From Gammaproteobacteria bacterium LSUCC0057 (lineage in GTDB: Bacteria; Pseudomonadota; Gammaproteobacteria; Pseudomonadales; Porticoccaceae): a stretch of 64,000 bases of DNA. This document shows, in pieces, positions 25,927 to 36,594 of the stretch. Every line of letters starts with the position of its first letter. Within the stretch, counting starts at the first letter, position 1. The notes beneath the pieces were generated by a model. The model had not been told where the DNA came from. It saw nothing but the letters and a program-made list of their open reading frames with translations, and ran no database searches. Location of the stretch: positions 547,126 to 611,125 of the forward strand of contig SPIA01000001.1 of assembly GCA_004535795.1 (NCBI GenBank), in the 5' to 3' direction. The translations under genes were made by a program, and so were the position numbers.

Positions 25927-26790
25927 ATGACTCAAATTACCGCATCTCTGGTCAAAGACCTGCGCGAGCGCACTGGCCTTGGCATGATGGAATGTAAAAA
26001 AGCGCTGGTCGAAGCCGGTGGTGATATCGACAAGGCGATCGATGATCTGCGCAAGTCGAGTGGCCTCAAGGCAGCCAAAAAAGCCAGCCGTACCGCGGCA
26101 GACGGCGTGGTAGCGGTGCGTGTCGACGGCGGTTATGCACTGGTTGCCGAAGTCAACAGCGAAACCGATTTCGTCGCTCGCGACGACAACTTTTTGGACT
26201 TCGTCAACGTTGTTGCCGATGCTGCACTGGCGGCGCGCAGCACCGACCTGGCGGCACTGATGGCCGGCGATTTGGAAGCTAAGCGCGAAGCGCTGGTACA
26301 AAAGATTGGCGAAAACATCGCGCCGCGTCGGCTGGCGGCACTGCAGGCGGAAGTGGCCGGTGGTTACGTCCACAGCAACAACCGTATTGCTGTCGTGGTG
26401 GGTCTCAACGGCGGCAGTGAAGAGTTGGCGCGCGAAGTGGCTATGCACGTCGCCGCAGTCAACCCGGCGGTGGTCAGCTCCGACCAGATGCCGGCCGAGC
26501 TGATCGCCAAAGAGAAAGAGATCTTCTCTGCCCAGGCGCGCGAGAGCGGCAAGCCCGAAGAAATTATTGAAAAAATGATCGAGGGTCGGGTCGCTAAGTT
26601 CCTCAAAGAGTCGAGCCTGCTCGACCAGCCATTTGTCAAAGACCCCGACACCACTGTCGGCAAACTGGTCGCCGCTGCCGGTGCCACCGTGACTTCATTT
26701 GTCCGTTTTGAAGTGGGTGAGGGTATTGAAAAAGAAGAGGTCGACTTTGCTGCAGAGGTCGCCGCTCAAGTAGCTGCTTCATCTAAGTAA
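25927..26790 (+). CDS. tsf: Elongation factor Ts
   Basis: Guanine-nucleotide exchange factor for EF-Tu, 287 residues. The N-terminal UBA-like domain contains [20 protein letters not shown] and the [10 protein letters not shown] segment that contacts EF-Tu. Dimerisation region and C-terminal ends are normal. GAGAG (25916-25920) precedes the start. Standard position after rpsB. Confidence 0.97.
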   Translation: MTQITASLVKDLRERTGLGMMECKKALVEAGGDIDKAIDDLRKSSGLKAAKKASRTAADGVVAVRVDGGYALVAEVNSETDFVARDDNFLDFVNVVADAALAARSTDLAALMAGDLEAKREALVQKIGENIAPRRLAALQAEVAGGYVHSNNRIAVVVGLNGGSEELAREVAMHVAAVNPAVVSSDQMPAELIAKEKEIFSAQARESGKPEEIIEKMIEGRVAKFLKESSLLDQPFVKDPDTTVGKLVAAAGATVTSFVRFEVGEGIEKEEVDFAAEVAAQVAASSK

Positions 26791-26798
26791 CTGCCGCT

Positions 26799-26830
26799 GC
26801 CACTCTGTCGGCTGCGGCCGATAGAGTGGC
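26799..26830 (+). other. Strong hairpin between tsf and pyrH
   Basis: GCCACTCTGTCGG (26799-26811) pairs with CCGATAGAGTGGC (26818-26830) with one G-T wobble and a 6-nt loop. No T-run follows, so it is not a standard terminator; an RNA-processing or stability element is possible. Confidence 0.6.
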
Positions 26831-26890
26831 GCTATTGCTGCCAATACCGCTATTCTCTGCGTTGCCATTACAACCACCAATGGAGGGTCT

Positions 26891-27622
26891 ATGTCCAGCC
26901 AAGCTAAGGAAAAGAAGTATAAACGTATTCTTCTGAAACTCAGTGGTGAAGAGTTAATGGGGTCGGAGGGGTTTGGTATCGATCCGAAAGTGCTCGACCA
27001 GATGGCTCTGGAGATCGGCCAGCTGGTCGGTATCGGCGTCCAGGTCGGCCTGGTGATCGGCGGCGGCAATCTGTTCCGCGGCGCGGCACTGCACGCCGCC
27101 GGTATGGATCGCGTCACTGGTGACCACATGGGCATGCTGGCCACAGTGATGAATGCACTGGCAATGCGCGACGCGCTGGAGCGCTCCAATATCTCTTCGC
27201 ACGTGATGTCGGCGATCCCGATGAGCGGGGTAGTCGAACACTACGACCGCCGCCGCGCCATGCGTTACCTCAAACACGGCGATGTGGTGATTTTCTCCGC
27301 TGGCACCGGCAACCCGTTTTTTACCACCGATTCGGCCGCTTGCCTGCGCGGCATCGAGATTGAGGCCGACGTGGTGCTGAAAGCGACCAAAGTCGACGGC
27401 GTCTACTCGGCCGATCCGATGCTCGATCCCAGTGCCGAACTCTATGCACAGCTGAGCTACGATCAGGTGTTGGATAAAAAGCTCGGGGTGATGGATTTGA
27501 CCGCTATCGTGTTGTGCCGCGAGCATAAAATGCCACTGCGGGTGTTCCGCATGTCGAAACCGGGCGCTCTGCTAAAGTTAATTGTCGGTGGCGATGAAGG
27601 CACCTTAATTGAGGAGAAATAA
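26891..27622 (+). CDS. pyrH: UMP kinase
   Basis: Hexameric bacterial UMP kinase (amino-acid kinase family), 243 residues: [14 protein letters not shown] at the N-terminus, [19 protein letters not shown] and the [19 protein letters not shown] nucleotide-binding segment. GGAGG lies at 26881-26885 upstream of the ATG. Two bases separate its stop from the frr start codon. Confidence 0.97.
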   Translation: MSSQAKEKKYKRILLKLSGEELMGSEGFGIDPKVLDQMALEIGQLVGIGVQVGLVIGGGNLFRGAALHAAGMDRVTGDHMGMLATVMNALAMRDALERSNISSHVMSAIPMSGVVEHYDRRRAMRYLKHGDVVIFSAGTGNPFFTTDSAACLRGIEIEADVVLKATKVDGVYSADPMLDPSAELYAQLSYDQVLDKKLGVMDLTAIVLCREHKMPLRVFRMSKPGALLKLIVGGDEGTLIEEK

Positions 27623-27624
27623 CC

Positions 27625-28182
27625 ATGTTAGATGAGTTAAAACAAGACGCTCAACAGCGCATGGAAAAGGCGCTGGAGGCACTTGCTCAAGCCTTTAATA
27701 AAATTCGTACCGGCCGCGCCCACCCGTCGCTGCTGGATGGCATTATGGTCTCTTATTACGGTGTCGATACCCCATTGGCACAAGTGGCCTCTATTGTTAT
27801 CGAAGATGCTCGCACCTTGTCGGTGACCCCGTGGGAGAAGAATATTGTCCCCGATGTTGAAAAGGCGATCATGAAGTCGGATCTCGGTCTCAACCCGACC
27901 ACCGCCGGCACAGTGATCCGTCTGCCACTGCCGTCGCTGACTGAAGAGACGCGCAAGACCTACGGTCGTCAGGCCCGCAACGAAGCCGAAGGCGGTCGCA
28001 TCGCCATTCGCAATGTGCGCCGCAATGTCTTGGGCGACATCAAAGATCTGCTCAAAGACAAGATGATTTCAGAGGACGAAGAGCGCCGCGCCCAAGACGA
28101 GGTGCAGAAGATCACCGACAGCTACATCGCCAAAGTCGATCAGGCGCTGGCGGCCAAAGAGAAGGATTTGATGGAAATTTAA
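27625..28182 (+). CDS. frr: Ribosome recycling factor
   Basis: Releases ribosomes after termination together with EF-G. 185 residues, the usual length, with [15 protein letters not shown] near 27 and the [20 protein letters not shown] hinge region near 111. It overlaps closely with pyrH (2-bp gap), keeping the conserved pyrH-frr order. Confidence 0.97.
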   Translation: MLDELKQDAQQRMEKALEALAQAFNKIRTGRAHPSLLDGIMVSYYGVDTPLAQVASIVIEDARTLSVTPWEKNIVPDVEKAIMKSDLGLNPTTAGTVIRLPLPSLTEETRKTYGRQARNEAEGGRIAIRNVRRNVLGDIKDLLKDKMISEDEERRAQDEVQKITDSYIAKVDQALAAKEKDLMEI

Positions 28183-28205
28183 CGCCATCGGTCTATTCTC
28201 TTACT

Positions 28206-29024
28206 ATGGTCAACTCAACTTCCGTCAAACACCCGTCCAGCACTTTGCAGTTGCAGCAGTTGGCAGCCACTGCCGACCACCCATTGCGCCATGTCGCGGT
28301 GATTATGGACGGCAACAACCGCTGGGCGATGCAGCGCGGACTGCGTGGCTCGGCCGGTCACGAGGCCGGTGCTGAACGCATCCGCGATCTGTTGCGGGCC
28401 GCCAAACTGCACGGCGTCACCACTGTTACTCTGTTCGCATTCAGCAGCGAAAATTGGCAACGTTCTAAACTTGAAGTGCGCGCGCTAATGTCGCTGTTCT
28501 CCTCTTACCTCAAGCGCGAATCTCGCAAGTTAGCGGCTGACAATGTGCGGCTGCGAGTAGTGGGTGATCGCGGTAACTTCAGCCGGCGGTTGGTCGAGCA
28601 GATCGAGCAGGCGGAGGCGCTCACCGCCGACGGTGACTTTCAGTTGGTGTTGGCGGTCGACTACGGTGGTCGCTGGGACATTGCCAATGCCGCCAAGCAG
28701 TTGGCGCAGCAGGTCGAGCAGGGCACCCTGAAAAGTGCCGATATCAATGAGCAGCGGCTCGCCGAGCAGCTGCAGTTGGCCGGTATTGGCGATCCCGACC
28801 TGTGTATAAGGACTGCCGGCGAGCAGCGTATTAGTAACTTTTTGCTCTGGCAGCTCGCTTACAGCGAATTCTATTTTTCTTCGTGTTACTGGCCAGACTT
28901 CGACCAGGCTATGTTCGAACAAGCCGCTGCCGAGTACTACGCTCGCCAGCGTCGCTTTGGCGGCCGCAGCGACTCCAGCCAGCTCTATACCGAGAGCGAC
29001 GCAACCAGCGCTGCGGCGCATTAA
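28206..29024 (+). CDS. uppS: Undecaprenyl diphosphate synthase
   Basis: cis-Prenyltransferase making the C55 carrier lipid for peptidoglycan. 272 residues, with the catalytic Asp in VIMDGNNRWA, FSSENWQR, and the C-terminal RTAGEQRISNFLLWQLAYSEFYF that binds isopentenyl diphosphate. An N-terminal extension of ~25 residues and a Ser-rich tail flank the core. An ATG later in the leader could also serve. Confidence 0.95.
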   Translation: MVNSTSVKHPSSTLQLQQLAATADHPLRHVAVIMDGNNRWAMQRGLRGSAGHEAGAERIRDLLRAAKLHGVTTVTLFAFSSENWQRSKLEVRALMSLFSSYLKRESRKLAADNVRLRVVGDRGNFSRRLVEQIEQAEALTADGDFQLVLAVDYGGRWDIANAAKQLAQQVEQGTLKSADINEQRLAEQLQLAGIGDPDLCIRTAGEQRISNFLLWQLAYSEFYFSSCYWPDFDQAMFEQAAAEYYARQRRFGGRSDSSQLYTESDATSAAAH

Positions 29025-29033
29025 GGAGCAGTG

Positions 29034-29879
29034 ATGTTATTGCAGCGCGTTGTCACGGCCCTAGTGTTAGCGGCGGGCCTACTAGCCGGTCTGTTCCTGC
29101 TCACCCCCGTCCACTTTACCTGGGCACTGTTGCCGTTAGTGCTGGTCGCTGGCGACGAGTGGTGCCGTCTGGCCGGCTGGTCGCGCGGTGCGGTCCGCGC
29201 GCTGTTTGCGCTGGCGCTGCTGTTGCTGCTGGCGGCGCTGTCACAGTGGCTGCAACTGGGTTGGTTCGGTGGCGATTTCAGCGGCGCTGATGGCGCTCGC
29301 ATTACCCAGTTGATGGCTGCCACGCTGGCGTTGTGGGCGCTACTGCTGTTGTGGATTCAAGGTTATCCGAGCAGTGCGCTGCTGTGGTCGCGGTGGCCAG
29401 TGATGGCGGTGGTCGGACTGCTGTTGCTGGCCGCCACTTGGTTGGCAATCAGTTTTATTGTCCACCTGCCGGCTGGCCAGTGGTGGTTGTTGCTGGCCAT
29501 TCTGTCGGTCGCCTGCGCCGATATCGGTGGTTACTTTTTTGGCCGTTGGCTGGGCGTGCACAAATTGGCGCCGGTGATCAGCCCCGGTAAAACCTGGCAG
29601 GGCTATGGCGGTGGACTAGTGGCCAACCTGCTGCTGGCGCTGCTGGTGGCCTACGGCATTGGCTTGCCGCTGTTGAAGATGCTGGTGTTGTTGTTGGTGG
29701 TGGCCGCCGCGGCGCCGGTTGGCGACCTCTTCGAGAGTATGCTCAAGCGCCACCGCGGCATCAAAGATAGCGGCGCGATACTGCCCGGCCACGGCGGCGT
29801 GCTCGACCGCATTGACGCACAGATGATCGGTTTGCCACTGTTTTATCTGCTGCTGATCATTCTTGAGTTGGCGCCCTGA
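29034..29879 (+). CDS. cdsA: Phosphatidate cytidylyltransferase
   Basis: Makes CDP-diacylglycerol in the inner membrane. 281 residues with about eight hydrophobic segments and the CdsA signature [28 protein letters not shown] near the C-terminus (shown in parts: [10 protein letters not shown] and [11 protein letters not shown]). The ATG at 29034 follows AAGGAG at 29022-29027; a GTG three bases earlier is in frame. Its TGA overlaps the dxr ATG by one base. Confidence 0.95.
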   Translation: MLLQRVVTALVLAAGLLAGLFLLTPVHFTWALLPLVLVAGDEWCRLAGWSRGAVRALFALALLLLLAALSQWLQLGWFGGDFSGADGARITQLMAATLALWALLLLWIQGYPSSALLWSRWPVMAVVGLLLLAATWLAISFIVHLPAGQWWLLLAILSVACADIGGYFFGRWLGVHKLAPVISPGKTWQGYGGGLVANLLLALLVAYGIGLPLLKMLVLLLVVAAAAPVGDLFESMLKRHRGIKDSGAILPGHGGVLDRIDAQMIGLPLFYLLLIILELAP

Positions 29880-31099
29880 TGCAGTCGGTAACTGTACTCG
29901 GTGCCACCGGTTCAATCGGCGTCAGCACCCTCGATGTCATCGCTCGCCATCCCCACAATTACCGCGTGTTCGCCCTCAGTGGCCACAGCCAGCTAGAGCT
30001 ACTGGCTAGCCAAGCGCGGCAGTTTCTCCCTGATTTTCTGGTGGTCGGCGATGAGCGCAGTGCTGACGAGTTGCGCGCGCAGTTGGCCGACAGTGACTTT
30101 GCCGGAGAGATTCTCTTCGGCCTCGACGGGCTCTGCCAGGTCGCCAGCGATCCTCGCGTAGATGCGGTGATGGCGGCGATTGTCGGCGCGGCGGGGCTGG
30201 CGCCAACACTGGCGGCGGTCGAGGCGGGCAAGCGGGTGTTGCTGGCCAATAAAGAGGCTCTGGTGATGGCGGGGCCGCTATTTATGCGCGCCGTGGCTGC
30301 CAGCGGGGCGGTGCTGTTGCCGATCGACAGCGAGCACAACGCCATTTTTCAGTCGCTGCCGAGCCATTACACCGCTGCTGCCTACAGCGAGCCTGAGCGC
30401 GGCAGGGTCGCCGCCGAGCAGGGCGTTGCTAAGCTAATCTTGACCGCCTCAGGTGGTCCGTTTCGGCAGTGGCAGCTGGCAGAGATGGCCAGCGTGACGC
30501 CGGCCCAAGCGGTGGCTCACCCCAACTGGAGCATGGGCGCTAAGATTTCCGTCGACTCGGCGACGCTGATGAATAAAGGGCTGGAGTTGATCGAGGCCAG
30601 CTATCTGTTTGCATTGCCGGCCGAAAGTATAGATGTAGTGGTTCATCCGCAGAGTGTCATTCACTCCTTGGTGCAGTACTGCGACGGCTCGGTGCTGGCC
30701 CAACTGGGCAATCCCGACATGCGCACGCCGATCGCTCACGCACTGGCTTGGCCGCAGCGTATCGATAGCGGTGTCGCCCCGCTCGATCTGGTGGCGCTGG
30801 CGCGTATGGATTTTGCGGCGCCCGATCTGCAGCGTTTCCCGGCACTGTCGCTGGCTCGGCAGGCGGCCGCAGCGGGCGGAGCCGCGCCGGCGGTATTAAA
30901 CGCAGCTAACGAGGTGGCTGTGGCCGCCTTCTTGGCTGGACGCATCGGCTTTTTACAGATAGCTCAGCTCGTCGCTGCCGTGTTAGAAAATTGCCAGCCG
31001 CGGGAACCGACCTCACTCGAGGCTGTCCAACGCTGCGATCACCAGGCCCGGCGCTGCGCTGACCAGTGGCTGGTGAATACCGCAAACGAGGAAAGGTAA
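29879..31099 (+). CDS. dxr: 1-Deoxy-D-xylulose 5-phosphate reductoisomerase
   Basis: Second enzyme of the MEP isoprenoid pathway. 406 residues: NADPH site [14 protein letters not shown] at the N-terminus, [12 protein letters not shown], metal/substrate ligands in [18 protein letters not shown] and [20 protein letters not shown]. Starts on the last base of cdsA (TGATG). Confidence 0.96.
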   Translation: MQSVTVLGATGSIGVSTLDVIARHPHNYRVFALSGHSQLELLASQARQFLPDFLVVGDERSADELRAQLADSDFAGEILFGLDGLCQVASDPRVDAVMAAIVGAAGLAPTLAAVEAGKRVLLANKEALVMAGPLFMRAVAASGAVLLPIDSEHNAIFQSLPSHYTAAAYSEPERGRVAAEQGVAKLILTASGGPFRQWQLAEMASVTPAQAVAHPNWSMGAKISVDSATLMNKGLELIEASYLFALPAESIDVVVHPQSVIHSLVQYCDGSVLAQLGNPDMRTPIAHALAWPQRIDSGVAPLDLVALARMDFAAPDLQRFPALSLARQAAAAGGAAPAVLNAANEVAVAAFLAGRIGFLQIAQLVAAVLENCQPREPTSLEAVQRCDHQARRCADQWLVNTANEER

Positions 31100-32494
31100 G
31101 TGATTGAGTGGCTGGCTAGTTTGGCGTTGTTTGACTTAGCGGTAATGATTTTATCGGCATTAGTCGCGCTCGGTGTATTGATCGCGTTCCACGAGTTTGG
31201 CCATTTTTGGGTGGCGCGCCGCTGCGGTGTCTACGTCGAACAGTTTTCCATCGGCTTTGGTCCGGCGCTATGGAGCGGCCGCGACCGCCATGGCACCGAG
31301 TACCGACTGGCGCTGCTGCCGCTGGGGGGCTTTGTCAAAATGCGCGGCGAATCGCCGGCCGATGAGAGCGGTCACGACAGCGGCAATTATCAGCACAAGT
31401 CGGTTGGTCAGCGGATGGCGATTGTCGTCGCCGGACCCGTTGCCAATCTGCTGCTGGCGGTGGTTTTTTTCTGGCTGGTGCTGCTCGGTGGCGAGCGCGA
31501 CCTGGCCGCTCAGCTCGGCGCAGTGACGCCCGGCTCGGTGGCTGCAGAGGCGGGGCTGGAGGCCGGTATGCAGGTCACTGCAGTGGGCGCAGAGCCGGTG
31601 GCGACCATGAGTGATCTCAATCGGGCGCTGTTCCACTACCTCGGCGAGAGCGGCACGATAAATCTCACCGCGGTCGATCAGGCGCAACGCACAGGCCGTT
31701 ATCAGCTGCCGATCGAACGCTGGTTGCACGCCGAAGAGGCGCCACAACCGCTGGCCGCCCTAGGTATTGCGCTGCCTTACCAGCTCGAGGCGCTGCAGGT
31801 GCGCGCGGTGTCGCCGGGCTCTCCAGCAGAGCTTTCGGGCTTACAGGGTGGCGACAAAATTGTCGCTCTGGATGGCGAGCCTTTAACCTCTGCGGCAAGT
31901 TTTGCTGAGAAGATCGCCGCAGCTGCAGGCGCTGAGGTGGTGCTCACCATTGAACGCGACAGCCCCGCCGACCAGTTTGCTGGTAATGCGCTATTTGTGC
32001 CGGTGGCGGCACAGCGTGTCTCGGGCGCGCAGGGTGACCGCTGGTTGATCGGTATAGAGTACGCCCAGCTGGGCAGCTATCCGCAGGCGCTGTGGCGCGA
32101 GGTCAGCTATCATCCGCTCTCGGCGCTGCAGCGAGCGGTTGAGCAGACTGTCGATATGTCGGCCATGGTGGTGGCCTCGGTGGTCAAGCTGGTGCGCGGC
32201 GAGCTTTCGCCAAAAAACTTGAGCGGCCCCATCACCATTGCTAAAGTGGCGGGCGATTCGGCGCAGTCTGGCTGGGATAATTTTCTCCGGTTTGTGGCCT
32301 TTCTCAGTATAATGCTTGGCATTATGAACCTGCTGCCGATCCCGGTTCTGGACGGCGGCCGTCTGGCTTTTTATCTGTTTGAAGCCGTTCGTGGCAAACC
32401 GCTATCGGACCGCATTCAACAGGTCGCCATGCAGTGGGGCCTGGCGGTGATGGTCGCTTTGATGGGGTTGGCGCTGTTCAACGACCTAACCTAA
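31100..32494 (+). CDS. rseP: Site-2 protease RseP
   Basis: Intramembrane zinc metalloprotease that cleaves RseA to release sigma-E and clears signal-peptide remnants. 464 residues, with the HEFGH zinc motif (His31, Glu32, His35) in the first membrane segment, two tandem PDZ domains (~115-290) and the second active-site motif LLPIPVLDGGRLAFYL near 410. GTG start directly after the dxr stop. It precedes bamA, its usual partner in envelope stress. Confidence 0.95.
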   Translation: MIEWLASLALFDLAVMILSALVALGVLIAFHEFGHFWVARRCGVYVEQFSIGFGPALWSGRDRHGTEYRLALLPLGGFVKMRGESPADESGHDSGNYQHKSVGQRMAIVVAGPVANLLLAVVFFWLVLLGGERDLAAQLGAVTPGSVAAEAGLEAGMQVTAVGAEPVATMSDLNRALFHYLGESGTINLTAVDQAQRTGRYQLPIERWLHAEEAPQPLAALGIALPYQLEALQVRAVSPGSPAELSGLQGGDKIVALDGEPLTSAASFAEKIAAAAGAEVVLTIERDSPADQFAGNALFVPVAAQRVSGAQGDRWLIGIEYAQLGSYPQALWREVSYHPLSALQRAVEQTVDMSAMVVASVVKLVRGELSPKNLSGPITIAKVAGDSAQSGWDNFLRFVAFLSIMLGIMNLLPIPVLDGGRLAFYLFEAVRGKPLSDRIQQVAMQWGLAVMVALMGLALFNDLT

Positions 32495-32560
32495 TCGTCG
32501 TTTAGGTCGGCGATTAATGACGGCGCCGTGCCGCTATAACAATCAGCTTTAAGGCTCGCA

Positions 32561-34948
32561 ATGATTTCATTTTTACTATCGATAAAGCGATTAAACAAGG
32601 CGCTGTTGGCCGCTGTTAAGGCAGTTTTCCTCACGCTGCTGTTGGCCCAGTCGGGCGCTGCTAGCGCTGAGCCCTTTCAGGTACAAGATATCCGTATTGA
32701 GGGGTTGCAGCGGGTCTCGGCCGGCACGGTATTTGCTGCACTGCCGATCAATGTCGGCGATCGCGTCGATGAGGCCGGCTTGCAAGCGGCGACCCGGGCG
32801 CTGTTTAGCAGCGGCTACTTCTCCGACGTGGTCATAGCCCGCGATGGCGGTGTGCTGGTGTTGGGCCTGGTCGAACGGCCCGCTGTGGCTGAAATCGTTA
32901 TTGAGGGCAACAAAGCGATCGAGACCGAGCAGTTGCTCTCTGCGCTGCGCGACAACGGCCTAGCCGAAGGGCAGATATTCCGCCAAGTGGTACTCGATGG
33001 CATGGGTCAAGAGCTGCAACGCCAGTACGTTTCTCAGGGCCGTTACGGCGCCATGGTCGAGACAGAAGTTGAGCAGTTGCCGCGCAACCGCATCAAAATT
33101 AATGTCACTATCGACGAGGGTGACGTAGCGCTGATTCGCCATATCAATATTGTTGGTAACCGCGCGTTCGAACAAGAGCAGCTACTCGAGTTGTTTGAAC
33201 AGCAGGCCACTGGTGGCTGGTTCTCCTGGTTTAGCAGCGACGACAAGTACGCGCGGGAAAAGCTCTCTGGCGATATTGACAGCTTGGAGTCTTGGTACCT
33301 GGACCGCGGTTATTTGAAATTTCAGGTGCGCTCTACGCAGGTCTCAGTCAGCCCGGACAAAACCTCGGTCTATATCACTATCAATATCGATGAGGGCGAC
33401 ATTTATAAAGTGGGTAAAGTGGAGCTTGCCGGGGAGTTGGTTATCCCCGAAGAGCAGATCCGCCAGCTTATTCTGATGCGCGAGGGGATGACTTTTTCGC
33501 AAGCGCTGATGACCAGTAGCAGCGAGTTTATCACCCGGCGGTTGGGTAACGATGGCTACACCTTTGCCGAGGTCAAGGGTTACCCCGATGTCGATGAAGA
33601 GACCGGTACCGCCAAAGTGACTTTTCTGGTGACGCCGGGCATGCGCGCCTATGTGCGCCGCATTGAGTTTCGCGGCAACAGCAAGACTGCCGATGAGGTG
33701 TTGCGCCGCGAGATGCGGCAGATGGAGGGGGGCTCAGCCAACACCGCGCTGATCGAGCACTCCAAATTGCGCCTGGAGCGGCTTGGCTTCTTTAAAGAGG
33801 TCAACAGCGAGACGGTGCCTGTGCCCGGCACCAGCGACCAGATCGATGTCATCTATACCGTTGAAGAGCAGCCGTCGGGTTCGGTTGGTGCCAGCTTGGG
33901 CTATGCGCAGGGTACCGGCATGATCATCGGCGCCAATTTAAGTGAGAATAACTTCTTGGGCAGCGGCAAGCAGGTCGCTATCGGCCTCAACCGCAGCCGT
34001 TATCAGACCTCGGTCAATCTCAGCTACACCGAGCCGTACTACACGGTCGATGGCGTCAGTCTCGGCTTCAACATTTTTGCCCGCGAGACCGACTACGGCG
34101 ATTTCCAGCTCTCCGACTATTCAACCTCGAGCTACGGCGCCGGTTTAAACTGGGGCTACCCGCTCTCGGAGGTCTCTCGGGTCGGCTTTGGCGTCGGTTA
34201 CGAACATCTCGACATGGGCTCTTCTGCCAACTCATCGACCCTTGAGGTGCGTGAGTTTATCGCCACTAACGGCGACATGTATGACATGGCCACAGTCAAT
34301 CTGAGCTATGTTCGCTCGACCTTAAACCGCGGGGTTTTTGCTACCCGCGGCACCCAGCTGCGCGCCGGCCTAGAGGCGACTGTGCCGGGCAGTGATCTGG
34401 AATACTGGCGGGCCAATCTCAGCGGTCAGTACCTCACCGCGATGCCAATCTTCAATCGCTTGACGCTTAAATTCAGCGCTGAGTTGGGGGTGGGCGACGG
34501 CTACGGTGATACCGGTTCTCTGCCGTTCTTCAAAAATTACTACGGCGGCGGGCTTGGCTCTATTCGCGGCTTCGAGCGCAACGATCTGGGGCCGCGCGGC
34601 ACCCGTATCAGCGGCTCGGGTGACCCCAAAGACTGGCGCTCGCTGGGCGGTAACATCAAGGTGGTCGGCGGCTTGGATATTATCTTCCCACTGCCGTTCC
34701 TCAAAGATCAGCGCTCGGTGCAGTCCTCTTTATTTGTCGATGGCGGCAACATCTTCAATAGCAGCTGTAACGGTGTTCAGCTCAACTGCTACGAGCCGAG
34801 CGTGAGTGACATGCGTTTTGCCGCTGGTGTCGGCGTCACTTGGCTGAGTGGCTTTGGTCCGTTAACCTTTAGCCTGTCAAAGCCGTTTAACGCCTCTGAA
34901 TACGAGAACAAAGAGGTCTTCCAGTTCTCGATGGGCAACACCTTTTAA
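32561..34948 (+). CDS. bamA: Outer-membrane assembly factor BamA
   Basis: Central Omp85 component of the BAM complex. 795 residues: signal peptide (~36 residues, ending ASAEPF), five POTRA repeats (~37-440) and a 16-strand barrel. The barrel carries the conserved loop-6 motif in the form IRGFERNDLGPRG and ends in the aromatic-terminal QFSMGNTF beta-signal. The signal peptide is somewhat long because the ATG lies upstream of a second charged patch. Confidence 0.96.
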   Translation: MISFLLSIKRLNKALLAAVKAVFLTLLLAQSGAASAEPFQVQDIRIEGLQRVSAGTVFAALPINVGDRVDEAGLQAATRALFSSGYFSDVVIARDGGVLVLGLVERPAVAEIVIEGNKAIETEQLLSALRDNGLAEGQIFRQVVLDGMGQELQRQYVSQGRYGAMVETEVEQLPRNRIKINVTIDEGDVALIRHINIVGNRAFEQEQLLELFEQQATGGWFSWFSSDDKYAREKLSGDIDSLESWYLDRGYLKFQVRSTQVSVSPDKTSVYITINIDEGDIYKVGKVELAGELVIPEEQIRQLILMREGMTFSQALMTSSSEFITRRLGNDGYTFAEVKGYPDVDEETGTAKVTFLVTPGMRAYVRRIEFRGNSKTADEVLRREMRQMEGGSANTALIEHSKLRLERLGFFKEVNSETVPVPGTSDQIDVIYTVEEQPSGSVGASLGYAQGTGMIIGANLSENNFLGSGKQVAIGLNRSRYQTSVNLSYTEPYYTVDGVSLGFNIFARETDYGDFQLSDYSTSSYGAGLNWGYPLSEVSRVGFGVGYEHLDMGSSANSSTLEVREFIATNGDMYDMATVNLSYVRSTLNRGVFATRGTQLRAGLEATVPGSDLEYWRANLSGQYLTAMPIFNRLTLKFSAELGVGDGYGDTGSLPFFKNYYGGGLGSIRGFERNDLGPRGTRISGSGDPKDWRSLGGNIKVVGGLDIIFPLPFLKDQRSVQSSLFVDGGNIFNSSCNGVQLNCYEPSVSDMRFAAGVGVTWLSGFGPLTFSLSKPFNASEYENKEVFQFSMGNTF

Positions 34949-34954
34949 TTGAGC

Positions 34955-34977
34955 GCGCGGCTAGTCGCTAGCCGCGC
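34955..34977. other. Perfect 10-bp hairpin between bamA and skp
   Basis: GCGCGGCTAG (34955-34964) and CTAGCCGCGC (34968-34977) form a perfect stem with a 3-nt loop 37 bp before the skp start. No T-run follows, so it is not a classical terminator; it may adjust skp translation or stabilise the bamA mRNA end. Confidence 0.65.
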
Positions 34978-35013
34978 AGAGAGATAACCACTGACCAACT
35001 TTGGAGCAATATT

Positions 35014-35529
35014 GTGCTAACCGTAAAAAAAACTCTTACCGCTATTCTTCTTGTCGCCGCCGCCGGCGTCGCTCAAGCAGCCGATAAAATTGCTGTTGTC
35101 GACATTCAGCGCGCCATTTTCGGCTCGGAGCTGGCCCAGCAGCGCGCTCAAGCCGCTGAGTCGGGTGCTGACTTTGTCGCTCTCAAGGCTAAATACGAAA
35201 GCGCAGTGGCCGACCTGCAGACGATGGCCAAAGAGGCGGAAGCCAACCGCATGACCTGGTCGCAAGAACAGGTCGCCAGCTACCAGAAAAAAGCCGAGTA
35301 CACCAAGGCCGATGCCGACTTGGCGATGCGCAAGCTACAAGCAGAAACTCAGCAGTTGCAGCAGAGTATTTTTGAAGAGTTGCGCCCCAAGGCCAGCCAA
35401 GCGCTGGAAGAGGTCGTGAAAGAAGAGGGCATCACTCTGTTGCTAAAGGCGGAGTCGGTCATGATCGCCGGCCCGGAGCACAACATTACCGCCAAAGTGG
35501 CCGAGCGGCTCAACAAGATTACCCAGTAA
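35014..35529 (+). CDS. skp: Periplasmic chaperone Skp/OmpH
   Basis: Trimeric chaperone that carries unfolded outer-membrane proteins to BAM. 171 residues: signal peptide ending VAQA-ADK, then IAVVDIQRAIFGSE, a long charged helical arm (~45-130) and a conserved C-terminal segment. GTG start preceded by GGAG at 35003-35006. Standard place between bamA and lpxD. Confidence 0.93.
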   Translation: MLTVKKTLTAILLVAAAGVAQAADKIAVVDIQRAIFGSELAQQRAQAAESGADFVALKAKYESAVADLQTMAKEAEANRMTWSQEQVASYQKKAEYTKADADLAMRKLQAETQQLQQSIFEELRPKASQALEEVVKEEGITLLLKAESVMIAGPEHNITAKVAERLNKITQ

Positions 35530-35547
35530 CTGCGAGTCTGTAGCGCC

Positions 35548-36555
35548 ATGGCTGCGATGACACTGGCAGAGCTCGCTGAGCGTCTAGACGCCCAGCTGCA
35601 GGGCGACCCCAGCCATGTGATCACGGCGCTGGCGCCACTCGCGACGGCTACTGCGGGTGACTTGGCGTTCTTAGCCAACGGCAAATATCGACATCAACTG
35701 GCTAACTGCCAAGCAGGGGCGGTGCTGCTCGATGCTGCCAGCGCTGCGACATACCCCGCGGCGTGCTTAATAGTCGCCAACCCCTATGTGGCATTTGCCC
35801 GTGCCACGGCGCTGTTCGCCAACGCACCGGCAGCCAGCGGCAGTATCGACCCGCGCGCGGTGATCGACCCTACCGCCGAGCTTGGCGCAGCGGTCTCGGT
35901 CGGCGCCAACGCAGTCATTGCCGCTGGTGTCACCGTCGGCGCTGGTAGCGTGATTGGCGCTAACTGTGTGATTGGTGCCGACTCGCAACTAGGTTGCCAC
36001 TGCCAATTGGCGGCCAATGTTACGCTCTACCATAATGTCCAGCTGGGCGATCGCGTCACCGTCCATTCTGGTGCAGTGATTGGCGCCGACGGTTTCGGTT
36101 TTGCTCCCAACGGCGAGGGCGGCTGGCAAAAAATCCACCAGCTCGGCGGAGTTCGCATTGGCAGTGATGTCGAAATTGGCGCTAACACCACTATCGATCG
36201 TGGCGCGCTGGCCGATACCGTGATCGGCAATCAGGTGATACTTGACAACCATGTGCAGATCGGCCACAACGCAGTGGTCGGCGATGGCACTGCGATGGCC
36301 GCCTACAGTGGTTTAGCCGGCAGTGCGACCGTGGGTAAACACTGTATATTGGCCGGCGATGTCGGCGTGGTCGGCCATATCAGTGTGGCCGACGGTGTAC
36401 AGATTACCGCCAAGAGTTTAGTCACTAAAACCATTACCGAGCCCGGCAGCTACTCCTCCGGCACGCCGCTGATGCCGAGTGGCCAGTGGCGCAAGAGCGC
36501 AGTGCGTTTTGCTCAGCTCGATGAGCTGGCGCGCGCAATCAAAACCCGCAAATAG
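35548..36555 (+). CDS. lpxD: UDP-3-O-(3-hydroxyacyl)glucosamine N-acyltransferase
   Basis: Third step of lipid A synthesis. 335 residues: N-terminal uridine-binding domain (1-~105), left-handed beta-helix with hexapeptide repeats, and the catalytic-base region HNVQLGDRVTVHSGAVIGADGFGF; the DNHVQIGHNAVVGDGT segment holds the active-site His. 18 bp after skp. Confidence 0.95.
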   Translation: MAAMTLAELAERLDAQLQGDPSHVITALAPLATATAGDLAFLANGKYRHQLANCQAGAVLLDAASAATYPAACLIVANPYVAFARATALFANAPAASGSIDPRAVIDPTAELGAAVSVGANAVIAAGVTVGAGSVIGANCVIGADSQLGCHCQLAANVTLYHNVQLGDRVTVHSGAVIGADGFGFAPNGEGGWQKIHQLGGVRIGSDVEIGANTTIDRGALADTVIGNQVILDNHVQIGHNAVVGDGTAMAAYSGLAGSATVGKHCILAGDVGVVGHISVADGVQITAKSLVTKTITEPGSYSSGTPLMPSGQWRKSAVRFAQLDELARAIKTRK

Positions 36556-36594
36556 CCGCCCAGCCGGTACTGATAACAACAACAAGGAGTTGCT

